From: Thiomicrorhabdus sp965603495
Lineage (GTDB): Bacteria > Pseudomonadota > Gammaproteobacteria > Thiomicrospirales > Thiomicrospiraceae
Length of the DNA stretch: 64,000 nt
NCBI GenBank assembly: GCA_965603495.1
Contig: CBFDDF010000009.1
Span: 49,560 to 113,559, forward strand
Direction of reading: 5' to 3'
Shown here: piece after piece, positions 52,165 to 60,498 of the stretch
Layout of the letters: every line of letters starts with the position of its first letter
Numbering within the stretch: position 1 is the stretch's first letter
The notes under the pieces: generated by a model
The model's input: the letters and a program-made list of their open reading frames with translations, nothing else
Database searches by the model: none
What the model was told of the DNA's origin: nothing
Program-made: the position numbers and the translations under genes

Positions 52165-52620
52165 ATGAATATTTGGGTAGATGCCGATGCTTGTCCCGTA
52201 GTCATAAAAGACATTATCTTTAAGGCCGCTAATCGAACGAAAACGACAACCATCTTTGTGGCCAATCACAGCATCAGCATTCCGCCGTCACGTTACATTA
52301 GCTTTTTGCAGGTTGGACAGGGGTTTGATGTGGCTGATAATGAAATCGTTAAACGATTAGAGCCCGGTGACTTAGTCGTTACCAGTGATATTCCGTTCGC
52401 GGATGAAGTGATTACCAAAGGGGGTCATGCACTCAGTCCACGGGGCGAACTTTTTACCGCAGAAAACATTAAGCCAAAACTCAATATGCGAGATTTTATG
52501 GAGACCATGCGTTCAAGCGGAATTCAAACGGGCGGTCCTGCTGCCATGAGCCAAGCGGATCGGCAGGCTTTTGCCAATCACTTGGATAGATACTTAACGC
52601 TCAATACAAAAAACGCCTAG
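52165..52620 (+). CDS. YaiI/YqxD family (UPF0178, DUF188) protein
   Basis: 151 residues, beginning MNIWVDADACPVVIKDII and including VTSDIPFADEVITKGGHALS and FMETMRSSGIQTGGPA. A conserved PIN-like family of unknown function, with Asp residues that suggest metal binding. Single gene. Confidence 0.95.
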   Translation: MNIWVDADACPVVIKDIIFKAANRTKTTTIFVANHSISIPPSRYISFLQVGQGFDVADNEIVKRLEPGDLVVTSDIPFADEVITKGGHALSPRGELFTAENIKPKLNMRDFMETMRSSGIQTGGPAAMSQADRQAFANHLDRYLTLNTKNA

Positions 52621-52930
52621 CAAGTCATTTGTTCAGGCGCCTCTTCACACAACCCTTGTCTTCCTACAGGCCTCTTTTAACTCTTAAAGATAAGCTTCAC
52701 CATTCAACTAGAGACCACTAGACACCCATAAATCAATCCATCCTACACTGTGCGACTCTCACTTCGAAACTTAAAATCATAATCGATCATACTGGCTCGT
52801 TAAACAAACCTCATTAATACAGAAAAAGTCTTTTAATAGATTTATCACCTGTCATTCAAGCGTCATATTGCCGTCATTTTACTCGCGCAAAATAGTAAAT
52901 ATATAACTCTGCCGACAATAAAGTGAAGCC
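52621..52930. other. Regulatory interval upstream of olsF-like gene
   Basis: No gene. The last 80 bases hold the Pho box at 52849-52881 before the lipid synthase; the remainder shows nothing I recognise. Confidence 0.5.
52849..52881 (+). promoter_or_regulatory. Strong Pho box (three 11-bp repeats)
   Basis: CTGTCATTCAA, GCGTCATATTG and CCGTCATTTTA occur in perfect 11-base register. Each carries GTCAT of the PhoB half-site CTGTCAT with a four-base A/T-rich spacer. It lies 50 bases before the start of a predicted ornithine-lipid synthase, a gene class induced by phosphate starvation. Confidence 0.85.
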
Positions 52931-54661
52931 ATGATAAATATTGAAGAAACGCTCTCCCATAAACACCCAGACTTTGAAAAAAAGACTGGGGCTAAGTTGT
53001 TTTTAAAACTCCTTAAACGCTTATTACATGAAGATGAGATTAATCAATTCATTCAAACCAATCAGCATTTAAAGGGGTTTGCTTTCTTAGAGCATGCTTT
53101 AGATCACTTTAACTTCAGCTACCAGATAAATAATCGTGATTTCAATAACATTCCCGCAGAAGGCCGAGTGATTATCGTTGCCAATCACCCTATTGGTTCT
53201 TTAGATGGATTGGCGTTATTAAAACTGGTTCGCAGTGTGCGTCCTGATGTGCGGATCGTTGCCAATGAACTCTTGTCACACATTGATCCATTAGACTCAC
53301 TGTTTTTATCGGTTGACAATATGAGTGCCGGCGCTCAGCATAAAAGCCAATTTAAAGCGATGCTAACCGCCTTAGAATCAGACCAGGCAGTGATTATATT
53401 CCCTTCCGGTGAAGTCTCGAGAATCCGTCCAAATGGCGTGCGCGATGGCGCTTGGAAAGCCGGATTTTTAAAGTTGGCTGAAAAAACCAAATCACCTGTT
53501 TTACCCATTTATATCGATGCCCGCAACTCTGCATTGTTTTATGCTTTGTCAGCGATTTATAAACCCCTAGGCACGCTCATGTTAGTTCAGGAGATGTTTA
53601 AGAAAAGCCACCAAGAAATTCGGTTTCATATCAGTAAACCCATCCCTTGGAAATCTATTGCCAATCAAGAGCACAAGGGAAAAAAACTGGCTAATGAGTT
53701 CAGAAAATATCTTTACCGCTTGGACAAGCCTAAAAAAATAAAGCAGAAGCCCTTTCTGGAAACTTTAGAAACCATTGCTCATCCTGTGAATCGTAGTGCG
53801 CTTAAAAATGATTTGAAAACCGCCGAGCGCCTGGGAGAAACTCAAGATGGCAAGCATATTTATCTATTTGACTATGAAGCTGATTCTCCCGTCATGCAAG
53901 AGATCGGTCGACTACGTGAACTGACCTTTCGCACCGTCGAAGAAGGCACTGGCAAAAGGTTAGACTTAGATGCCTATGATGCCGATTATCGCCATCTGGT
54001 ACTGTGGGATGAACAAGATTTAGAGATTGTCGGGGCTTATCGCATTGGTGAATGCGCAGACATTATTGCCAAAAAAGGCATTAAAGGCCTATATACCAGC
54101 ACGCTATTTGAATTAACACCTAAGATTGAAGCTTATCTGCCAAACGCTTTAGAGCTAGGGCGGAGCTTTGTGCAGCCACGTTATTGGGGTAAACGTAGTT
54201 TAGATTATTTATGGTATGGCATCGGCGCCTATTTAGTGCGCAATCCGCATATCCAGTATATGTTCGGCCCAGTAAGTCTGTCCGACGCCTATCCGAAATT
54301 GGCGAAAGAGTTGATTAGTGGTTTTTACAAACAACAGCTTGGCGATGAACAGTCTTTAGCGGTCGGTAAAAGACCATTTAAGCTGAGCAAGCCGACTCAA
54401 GCCATCGCCGAAACCGAGTTTGCTGGTGACTATAAAGAGAGCTATAAAAAACTTAATGTATTATTAGATTTAGAAGGCGTCAAGGTCCCTACATTATTTA
54501 AGCAATATGCGGAACTGTGCGATGACAAAGGCTGTCGTTTTATAGATTTTAGTGTTGATCCAGATTTTAATGACTGTATTGATGCGTTTATCTTTGTCGA
54601 AATCGATAAGATAAAGCCTAAGAAAAAGCAGCGTTATATGAGCCCTATTGAAGCGAAATAA
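52931..54661 (+). CDS. olsF: OlsF-like bifunctional ornithine-lipid synthase
   Basis: 576 residues with two halves. The N-terminal half (about 75-280) is a PlsC-like acyltransferase with VANHPIGSLDGLAL (NHx4D) and IIFPSGEVSRIRPNGVRDG. The C-terminal half (about 310-500) is an OlsB-like N-acyltransferase with GRLRELTFRTVEEGTGKRLD, LELGRSFVQPRYWGKRSLDYL and YMFGPVSLSD. This order matches OlsF of Serratia and Flavobacterium, which makes phosphorus-free ornithine lipid from ornithine and two acyl groups. A Pho box upstream fits induction under phosphate limitation. No ribosome-binding site stands out. Confidence 0.82.
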   Translation: MINIEETLSHKHPDFEKKTGAKLFLKLLKRLLHEDEINQFIQTNQHLKGFAFLEHALDHFNFSYQINNRDFNNIPAEGRVIIVANHPIGSLDGLALLKLVRSVRPDVRIVANELLSHIDPLDSLFLSVDNMSAGAQHKSQFKAMLTALESDQAVIIFPSGEVSRIRPNGVRDGAWKAGFLKLAEKTKSPVLPIYIDARNSALFYALSAIYKPLGTLMLVQEMFKKSHQEIRFHISKPIPWKSIANQEHKGKKLANEFRKYLYRLDKPKKIKQKPFLETLETIAHPVNRSALKNDLKTAERLGETQDGKHIYLFDYEADSPVMQEIGRLRELTFRTVEEGTGKRLDLDAYDADYRHLVLWDEQDLEIVGAYRIGECADIIAKKGIKGLYTSTLFELTPKIEAYLPNALELGRSFVQPRYWGKRSLDYLWYGIGAYLVRNPHIQYMFGPVSLSDAYPKLAKELISGFYKQQLGDEQSLAVGKRPFKLSKPTQAIAETEFAGDYKESYKKLNVLLDLEGVKVPTLFKQYAELCDDKGCRFIDFSVDPDFNDCIDAFIFVEIDKIKPKKKQRYMSPIEAK

Positions 54662-54685
54662 TCGCTTAAAACAACCTGAAATATA

Positions 54686-54707
54686 AAGTGACCAGGCCTG
54701 GTCACTT
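54686..54707. repeat. 22-bp palindrome centred on the iterated 12-mer
   Basis: AAGTGACCAGG and its complement with no spacer, between the convergent olsF-like and M16 genes. It may act as a terminator for either, but T-runs are weak. Confidence 0.8.
54691..54702. repeat. Iterated palindrome ACCAGGCCTGGT
   Basis: Perfect copy at the centre of the 22-bp palindrome. Confidence 0.97.
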
Positions 54708-54736
54708 GAAATAGACAGTGTATTCAAAAGACTAAA

Positions 54737-56071
54737 CTACTCAGGTTTACCCACCATAATCGATTGCATCTTGTTTAAATCCATATGACGTTGCCAAGCA
54801 TCCAATACGTCTTGCTTGCTTAAGCCTAAGATTGTCTTGGGGAACGCCTCAAGGTAGTTTACTGGTAAGTTGTAAAACCCAATCATCGTTATATAACCGA
54901 TGATTTTGCCGTTACTATCAATGCGTAAAGGAAAACCACCAACCAGATTGTCTTTAATCGCTTGTAGGTGTGTTTCATCAAAGCCTTTCACAAAGGCTTT
55001 GATGGTTTGATTCACGACTGCTTTGGCTTCCATCGCACTTTTGTTTTTAGTAGACAAGCTGACCAACCAAGGGCCTGGCTGACGCATCGGTGCAAACCCA
55101 CTGCTCACCCCATACACCAACCCTCGTTTTTCACGAACCTCCTCCATTAACAGCGAACCAAAGCCACTGCCGCCTAATAGGTGGTTGCCCAAAAACAATG
55201 CATAGTAATCAGGGTGACCTCGCTCAATGCCAATCTGGCCTTGTTTGAAATAGGTCTGGGTTGAGTCAAACTCAATGACTTGATGACGCTCTGAATCAGT
55301 CAAAGATTCTTGTGAAGAAACCGGCGCTTCTAGCAAGGCAGGTTTCTGCCCTGCAGGCAGGCCTTTCAATAAATTTTCGGCAATTTTCTGAGCTTGAAGC
55401 TTATCGACATTACCGACAATCGAAATCAATGCATTTTTGCTGACGATATATTGATTATAAAAAGCCTTAATATCTTCTAGCTTAAGGGCTTTAACACTTT
55501 CCACATTGCCTGGAACAGGATGCGCATAGGGATGAGTACCATATAACATTGCCCAAAAAGCGTTGCGAGCCATCGCGCTAGGAGCCAATTGCTGCTGTTT
55601 TAAGCCGACCAAGACACGATTACGTTCTCGCTCGAAAATCGCTTGGTCAAAAGTCGATTCAACAATGGTGTCATGAAATAGATCTAGAGCAGGGTTTAAG
55701 ATACTATCCCTCGTCAGAGTACGTAGCGTGTAGCTGGCCATATCGCGATCGATACTTCCACCGATTTTTGCACCTAATGCATTGATTTGGTCTGAGAGCG
55801 CTTCTTCGCTATGGCTTTTAGTTTGCAGTCCTAAGACGGTCGTCATCATTGAGGCGACCCCCCACTGCTGGCCATCGCGAGCGCTTCCTGCATCGAAACT
55901 GACTTGAATATCCAACATCGGCAGTTGGGGCGCATGTACATACATGACCTTCGCGCCATTTTGCGTATGCCACTGTTCTATCTGTACCGCTGACCAAGCA
56001 TTTAGAGAAAGAAGGCTTAATGACAAACTTAAGATCAGCGAAGTCATGACGTGCTTATGAAATAAAGGCAT
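54737..56071 (-). CDS. M16 peptidase-like protein lacking the zinc motif
   Basis: 444 residues with a signal peptide (about 1-28, ending AWS). The fold features of M16 C-terminal partners are present, such as EEVREKRGLVYGV, but the HxxEH zinc motif is missing: the place where it should be reads GVASMMTTVLGL. I infer the inactive half of a two-chain periplasmic protease with the gene immediately upstream (one base between). Monomers of this kind help hold the substrate. Confidence 0.88.
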   Translation of the reverse strand: MPLFHKHVMTSLILSLSLSLLSLNAWSAVQIEQWHTQNGAKVMYVHAPQLPMLDIQVSFDAGSARDGQQWGVASMMTTVLGLQTKSHSEEALSDQINALGAKIGGSIDRDMASYTLRTLTRDSILNPALDLFHDTIVESTFDQAIFERERNRVLVGLKQQQLAPSAMARNAFWAMLYGTHPYAHPVPGNVESVKALKLEDIKAFYNQYIVSKNALISIVGNVDKLQAQKIAENLLKGLPAGQKPALLEAPVSSQESLTDSERHQVIEFDSTQTYFKQGQIGIERGHPDYYALFLGNHLLGGSGFGSLLMEEVREKRGLVYGVSSGFAPMRQPGPWLVSLSTKNKSAMEAKAVVNQTIKAFVKGFDETHLQAIKDNLVGGFPLRIDSNGKIIGYITMIGFYNLPVNYLEAFPKTILGLSKQDVLDAWQRHMDLNKMQSIMVGKPE

Positions 56072-57457
56072 TTACATTCTCCCTGTGTAGGCTTTTAGCC
56101 CTGAATGGTCTTTGCCATCAGAAAACAAGGTCGCGATGGTTAAGTTATCGCGGTTGAGGTATTTTTTAGCCACCGCCTGAATCTGTTGGGGCGTGACTTT
56201 ACGAATATTTTCAATCCAATGATCCAGAGTATCCGCCTCTAACCCCACACTCACCAAAGAGCCGATAATAGAGGCTTGCGCCTGAATGGAGTCTTGATAA
56301 TAGACGTGATCTGCCTCATCCATCGCCCAGATACGCTCTAACTCTTGCTGGCTGACTAATTCAGCTTTAAGCCGTTCGATTTCTGCTAACAACGCCACTT
56401 CAATCACACTTACTTCATGACCTGTTACTGGCGTGCCACTTAACTCAAACAAAGTCGATAAACGATCGGTGGCGCTATAACTGGCGCCGGCACTGGCGGC
56501 AATCTGCTGTTTACGTACTAAAGAGACTGGTAAACGACTACTGCTACCGCCGTCTAAGATACTCGACAAGACCGCGAGGGCATAAACCTCTTGCTTTTCG
56601 GCTTCGGTTTTTGCCGTGACTAAGCTAGGCACGTGATATCCCAACTGCACCGAAGCCACCTTGGTCGCGCCCTTGAGTTCAATGCGACGCAATCCTTCTT
56701 GTTCAATTTCCATTTGTGGTTTCACACTTAAAATAGTTTCTGGCTGATAGTGACCATAATAAGTCTTGGCAAGGGCCAAAACGTCTTGTGGCTTCACGTC
56801 CCCAACCACCACTAAGGTCGCATTATTAGGTGCATACCACTGACGATACCAATCCCGAAGGTCCTTCGCATGATAATTCTCAATATCCGTCATCCAACCA
56901 ATCACCGGATTACGCGAAGGACTGTTCAGAAAAGCGGTGGCATTGAATTGTTCATTCAACTTAGAGCTCGGCTGATCTTCCAAACGCCAACGACGCTCCT
57001 CCGTGACCACTTCGCGTTCTTTATTAAACTCAGCGTCTTCAATGACTAAATGACGCATACGATCGGATTCCAATTGCATGACTTTTTCTAAATGCTGTTT
57101 ACCCACGACTTGATAATAGGCTGTGTAGTTAGATGAGGTAAAGGCATTTTCCTGACCGCCAAGTTGCGAGACCTGCTTAGAGAATAGGCCTGGTTTTAAG
57201 GTTTTAGTGCCCTTGAACATCATATGTTCCAACATGTGTGACAAACCAGTTTTTCCTACCGTCTCGTACGTTGAACCGACTTTATACCAAACCTGATGCA
57301 CCACAACAGGGGCACGGTGATCTTGCTTAACGATTACCTTCATGCCATTATCTAACTGGTATTCAGAGATAGTCGGTAAATTACTGGCGAGGCTCGGTAA
57401 AGATAACGTAGATAACAGAGCGGCGGTAATCCATGTTTTAGAGGACATTATTCGCAT
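56072..57457 (-). CDS. M16 family zinc peptidase
   Basis: 461 residues with a signal peptide (to about residue 25). The inverted zinc motif HMLEHMMFKGT is intact, with the distal Glu in the DAEFNKEREVVTEER region. It is the active chain; the inactive partner follows after one base. The pair resembles pitrilysin-type heterodimers of other Gram-negatives. It is divergent from ftsY, with 182 bases between. Confidence 0.92.
   Translation of the reverse strand: MRIMSSKTWITAALLSTLSLPSLASNLPTISEYQLDNGMKVIVKQDHRAPVVVHQVWYKVGSTYETVGKTGLSHMLEHMMFKGTKTLKPGLFSKQVSQLGGQENAFTSSNYTAYYQVVGKQHLEKVMQLESDRMRHLVIEDAEFNKEREVVTEERRWRLEDQPSSKLNEQFNATAFLNSPSRNPVIGWMTDIENYHAKDLRDWYRQWYAPNNATLVVVGDVKPQDVLALAKTYYGHYQPETILSVKPQMEIEQEGLRRIELKGATKVASVQLGYHVPSLVTAKTEAEKQEVYALAVLSSILDGGSSSRLPVSLVRKQQIAASAGASYSATDRLSTLFELSGTPVTGHEVSVIEVALLAEIERLKAELVSQQELERIWAMDEADHVYYQDSIQAQASIIGSLVSVGLEADTLDHWIENIRKVTPQQIQAVAKKYLNRDNLTIATLFSDGKDHSGLKAYTGRM
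57183..57194. repeat. Degenerate (10/12) iterated palindrome in M16 gene
   Basis: AATAGGCCTGGT; read on the minus strand as Lys-Pro-Gly-Leu-Phe, in the same phase as the LPGLV copies. Chance is possible. Confidence 0.3.
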
Positions 57458-57639
57458 ATTTATTGAAACCTTTACACTTATTCAAGTGTTTTGAATATTT
57501 TGAGTAAGGGGTTGTGTCTACAACCGTTTTGAATTCATTTATAATAGCGGAATATTCAATTTCAAGCATCAGAGAGTTTGGTAAATTCCAGAGTTTTTTA
57601 TGCCCTAAAGCCTTTAAAAGGCCTTAACAGGAACACATC

Positions 57640-58890
57640 ATGTTTAGTTTTTTACGTCGTAAGAAAACACACACGCCTGAAGAATCAGCCGACCTAGCGG
57701 TTCAAGACCAGAGTTTGGAAGAGCCTGTACAACCGCTAGAAACGCCATCTTCTGTGGAAGTTGAGCCCGAAATCATTCCCCTTGAAATTATAGCGCAACC
57801 TTTAGTTGAGAATATCCCCTTAGATACCTCAGTCCAAAAAGAACCTCTCTCACAGATAGAAACTCGAAACTTAGAAGAAATGGTGGCCACCGTGGCCGAG
57901 AATAACCACGGGGAAACTAAAGAGATCGCTTCTGTAGATCGTGCATCAGAAAAACAGGGTTTCTTTACCCGCTTAAAAAAAGGCCTAAGCAAAACTCGTC
58001 ATAGCTTTACCGACAATTTGGCTAGCCTGGTCTTAGGCCGTAAAGAAATTGATGACGACCTACTTGAAGAGTTAGAAATGATTCTGTTAACAGCAGATGT
58101 AGGCATTGATGCAACCGATCGCATTATCAACAACTTAACTGAACAAGTTTCTCGTAAAGCGCTGAAAGAGCCAAAAGCGTTAATCACCGCCTTAAAAATG
58201 CAACTACAAGCCATTCTTGAACCCATCGCCACTCCACTGGATGTCGATAAACACTTGGCCAAACAGGAAGGTCCGTTTGTTATTTTAATGGTCGGCATTA
58301 ATGGGGTCGGTAAAACCACAACCATTGGCAAGTTGGCTAAAAAATATCAAGAAGAAGGCAAATCAGTCATGCTTGCAGCAGGCGATACCTTCCGCGCGGC
58401 TGCGGTGGAACAGTTGCAGACTTGGGGCGCGCGTAATAATGTACCTGTCATCGCGCAAAAGACCGGGGCAGACTCTGCAGCCGTCTTATTTGATGCGATT
58501 CAATCTGCCAAAGCCAAAAAAATTGATATTTTGATTGCCGACACAGCTGGACGATTGCACACACAATCCAACTTAATGGAGGAGTTAAAAAAAGTCAAAC
58601 GTGTTATGGGTAAAGTGGATGCGAGCGCGCCGCATGAAGTGATGTTAGTCATTGATGCCGGCACCGGGCAAAACGCCCTAAACCAAGCACAACAATTCAA
58701 AGAGGCCGTGAATGTTTCAGGCATTACCTTAACCAAACTGGATGGCACAGCTAAGGGTGGAATTGTATTTGCACTGGCCGAACAGACTAAAATTCCAATT
58801 CGTTTTATCGGCGTCGGTGAATCCATTGATGATTTACGCCCTTTCGAAAGCCAAGCGTTTACCGAGGCATTATTTGACCAAAGCAGTTAG
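57640..58890 (+). CDS. ftsY: Signal recognition particle receptor FtsY
   Basis: 416 residues. An acidic N-terminal A region (about 1-100), a four-helix N domain, then the G domain with GINGVGKTTTIGKLA, DTFRAAAVEQL, DTAGR, TKLDGTAKGG and GVGESIDDLRPF. It receives SRP-bound ribosomes at the inner membrane for cotranslational insertion. AGGAA precedes the ATG. Confidence 0.97.
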   Translation: MFSFLRRKKTHTPEESADLAVQDQSLEEPVQPLETPSSVEVEPEIIPLEIIAQPLVENIPLDTSVQKEPLSQIETRNLEEMVATVAENNHGETKEIASVDRASEKQGFFTRLKKGLSKTRHSFTDNLASLVLGRKEIDDDLLEELEMILLTADVGIDATDRIINNLTEQVSRKALKEPKALITALKMQLQAILEPIATPLDVDKHLAKQEGPFVILMVGINGVGKTTTIGKLAKKYQEEGKSVMLAAGDTFRAAAVEQLQTWGARNNVPVIAQKTGADSAAVLFDAIQSAKAKKIDILIADTAGRLHTQSNLMEELKKVKRVMGKVDASAPHEVMLVIDAGTGQNALNQAQQFKEAVNVSGITLTKLDGTAKGGIVFALAEQTKIPIRFIGVGESIDDLRPFESQAFTEALFDQSS

Positions 58891-58926
58891 CCAAAGCTGA
58901 CCTGAAGACTCAAACAATAGAATTGT

Positions 58927-59763
58927 ATGCAGATACCAGACACCGAAAACATTCATTTTCAACATGCCTTTAAAAAAGGCTACCGATTGGCGCTTGAGGG
59001 TAAGCAAGCTGGCAGTATGCCCAGCGCCATTCGCCGTGATATGGAAATGCGTAGTTACTTTCAACTAGGCTGGGAGCAAGCGGAAGAAGATATTGCATTA
59101 AGTGTTGCCAACAGCAGCAAAACAGATTGGCGTGGCCGTTTTGCATGGGGTACGATGATGCTATTAGGCGGCATTAGCACGACCCTGTTGATGTTACATA
59201 ACATCGAAAAAGACCAAGCTGAACAAACGCGTTTGATTGCAGGAAAGCCATCTCAAATAGAAACTAGAGCGCAACCAGAACAAACCACAGCAATGCGTCC
59301 TGCGGAACCCTCGCAAGAGCTAGATTTAAGCTTAGGATTGCTATCCTCCGCGCAAAGAACCGATTTAGCGGCTAACCAGCAAGAACAGCTACAATTAACT
59401 GAAGAATTAATACCTCTACAATCACTTATTGAGAGCGACATTCAGATTTCCAACGCGGTATTGACCGATCAGATTATCGATCGCAAACCTGGTACTGTAT
59501 TTGGAGAGTCAGTCCCTAAATATATACGAGAATTAAAGTTCTACACTCAAATTGAGCATGCAAATCAGCAAACCCTAAGCCATCGATGGCGCTTTGAGAA
59601 TCAAGTATTAGCCACCATCCCTTTAGAAATTAAAAGTGATGATTATCGTACATGGTCATCGAAGAAGATGAGCAGCGCGTGGCAAGGTACCTGGCATATT
59701 GAAGTCCTTGATTCTAACCAAGAAGTCATTTATCGTAAAAGTTTTATCTATGGAGGCCAATAA
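58927..59763 (+). CDS. RMF-like / transmembrane / DUF2914 protein
   Basis: 278 residues. The first 55 (FQHAFKKGYRLALEGKQAG, then a PSAIRRDMEMRSYFQLGW stretch and EQAEED) follow the ribosome modulation factor pattern GYxxxxxG ... GWxxA. One membrane helix (about 80-97) separates it from a periplasmic linker and a C-terminal DUF2914 domain (about 190-278) with QTLSHRWRFENQVLA and WQGTWHIEV. If the RMF likeness is real, the cytoplasmic end could touch ribosomes or RNA; that is speculation. It overlaps the SLT lipoprotein start by one base. Confidence 0.75.
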   Translation: MQIPDTENIHFQHAFKKGYRLALEGKQAGSMPSAIRRDMEMRSYFQLGWEQAEEDIALSVANSSKTDWRGRFAWGTMMLLGGISTTLLMLHNIEKDQAEQTRLIAGKPSQIETRAQPEQTTAMRPAEPSQELDLSLGLLSSAQRTDLAANQQEQLQLTEELIPLQSLIESDIQISNAVLTDQIIDRKPGTVFGESVPKYIRELKFYTQIEHANQQTLSHRWRFENQVLATIPLEIKSDDYRTWSSKKMSSAWQGTWHIEVLDSNQEVIYRKSFIYGGQ

Positions 59764-60377
59764 TGAAAAACCGCTCTCAACCAGTTCATAATCTCAAAAA
59801 GCGCATCTTTGGTGCTCTCCTAATAAGTTCATTAGTGATACTCAGCGGCTGTAGTAGCACACCACCACCTAAGAAGACTTATGATAATATTTGTTCGATT
59901 TTTCAACATGATCCGGACTGGCGAGAAGCGGCAAAAAAATCTCAAATACGCTGGGGCACACCGCCTTATGTTTTGATGGCGATGGTTCACCAGGAATCAC
60001 GCTTTAAACCCGATGCTCAACCGGACAGACCTTATGCATTAGGGTTTATTCCCTTACCAAGAAAATCAAGTGCTTATGGCTATTCTCAAGCACAAGATGG
60101 CACTTGGAAAGATTATCAGAAAGCCACTAACCGCTGGAGCCCAAGCCGATCAGATATTGAAGACGCCTTAGACTTTATGGGTTGGTATAATTATCAGTCA
60201 CACAAACGCCTTAAAATATCTCGTAAGGATTCATATAAGCTTTATCTCGCTTATCACGAAGGGCAAGGCGGCTATTCGCGTAGAACCTATCTGAAAAAAC
60301 CCTGGCTATTAAAGGTGGCTAAGAAAGTCTCAAATCGTAGTCGCTTGTATAAAAAACAATATCGAAAGTGTTCATAG
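59763..60377 (+). CDS. Transglycosylase SLT-domain lipoprotein
   Basis: 204 residues. A lipoprotein signal ends in ILSGC (Cys about 30). The domain starts VLMAMVHQESRFKPDA with the catalytic Glu of goose-type lysozyme-like transglycosylases, and includes SSAYGYSQAQDGTWKDYQ and YKLYLAYHEGQGGY. It probably cuts peptidoglycan. Its ATG overlaps the stop of the RMF/DUF2914 gene (TAATG), so the two are an operon and may act at the envelope together. Confidence 0.85.
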   Translation: MKNRSQPVHNLKKRIFGALLISSLVILSGCSSTPPPKKTYDNICSIFQHDPDWREAAKKSQIRWGTPPYVLMAMVHQESRFKPDAQPDRPYALGFIPLPRKSSAYGYSQAQDGTWKDYQKATNRWSPSRSDIEDALDFMGWYNYQSHKRLKISRKDSYKLYLAYHEGQGGYSRRTYLKKPWLLKVAKKVSNRSRLYKKQYRKCS

Positions 60378-60408
60378 CTCCGCTTATATCATTTATTACA
60401 TTCTCTAG

Positions 60409-60455
60409 ATACAAAAAAACCGAGTAGTGACATTTCACTACTCGGTTTTTTGTAT
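60409..60455. terminator. Bidirectional terminator between SLT gene and fabB
   Basis: AAAAAACCGAGTAGTGA and its exact complement (arms 60414-60430 and 60435-60451) with a CATT loop; A and T runs at both ends serve the convergent genes. Confidence 0.92.
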
Positions 60456-60463
60456 TCGCTCTT

Positions 60464-60485
60464 AACTTACCAGGCCTGGTAAGTT
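60464..60485. repeat. 22-bp palindrome centred on the iterated 12-mer
   Basis: AACTTACCAGG and its complement with no spacer, adjacent to the terminator at 60409-60455 and before the fabB stop. Confidence 0.85.
60469..60480. repeat. Iterated palindrome ACCAGGCCTGGT
   Basis: Perfect copy at the centre of the 22-bp palindrome; intergenic. Confidence 0.97.
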
Positions 60486-60498
60486 TGTAAGCTTAAAT

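Noticed and set aside
57517..57545. TATAAT-like box upstream of ftsY
   Set aside because: No acceptable -35 element at the right spacing; a single hexamer in AT-rich sequence is not enough.
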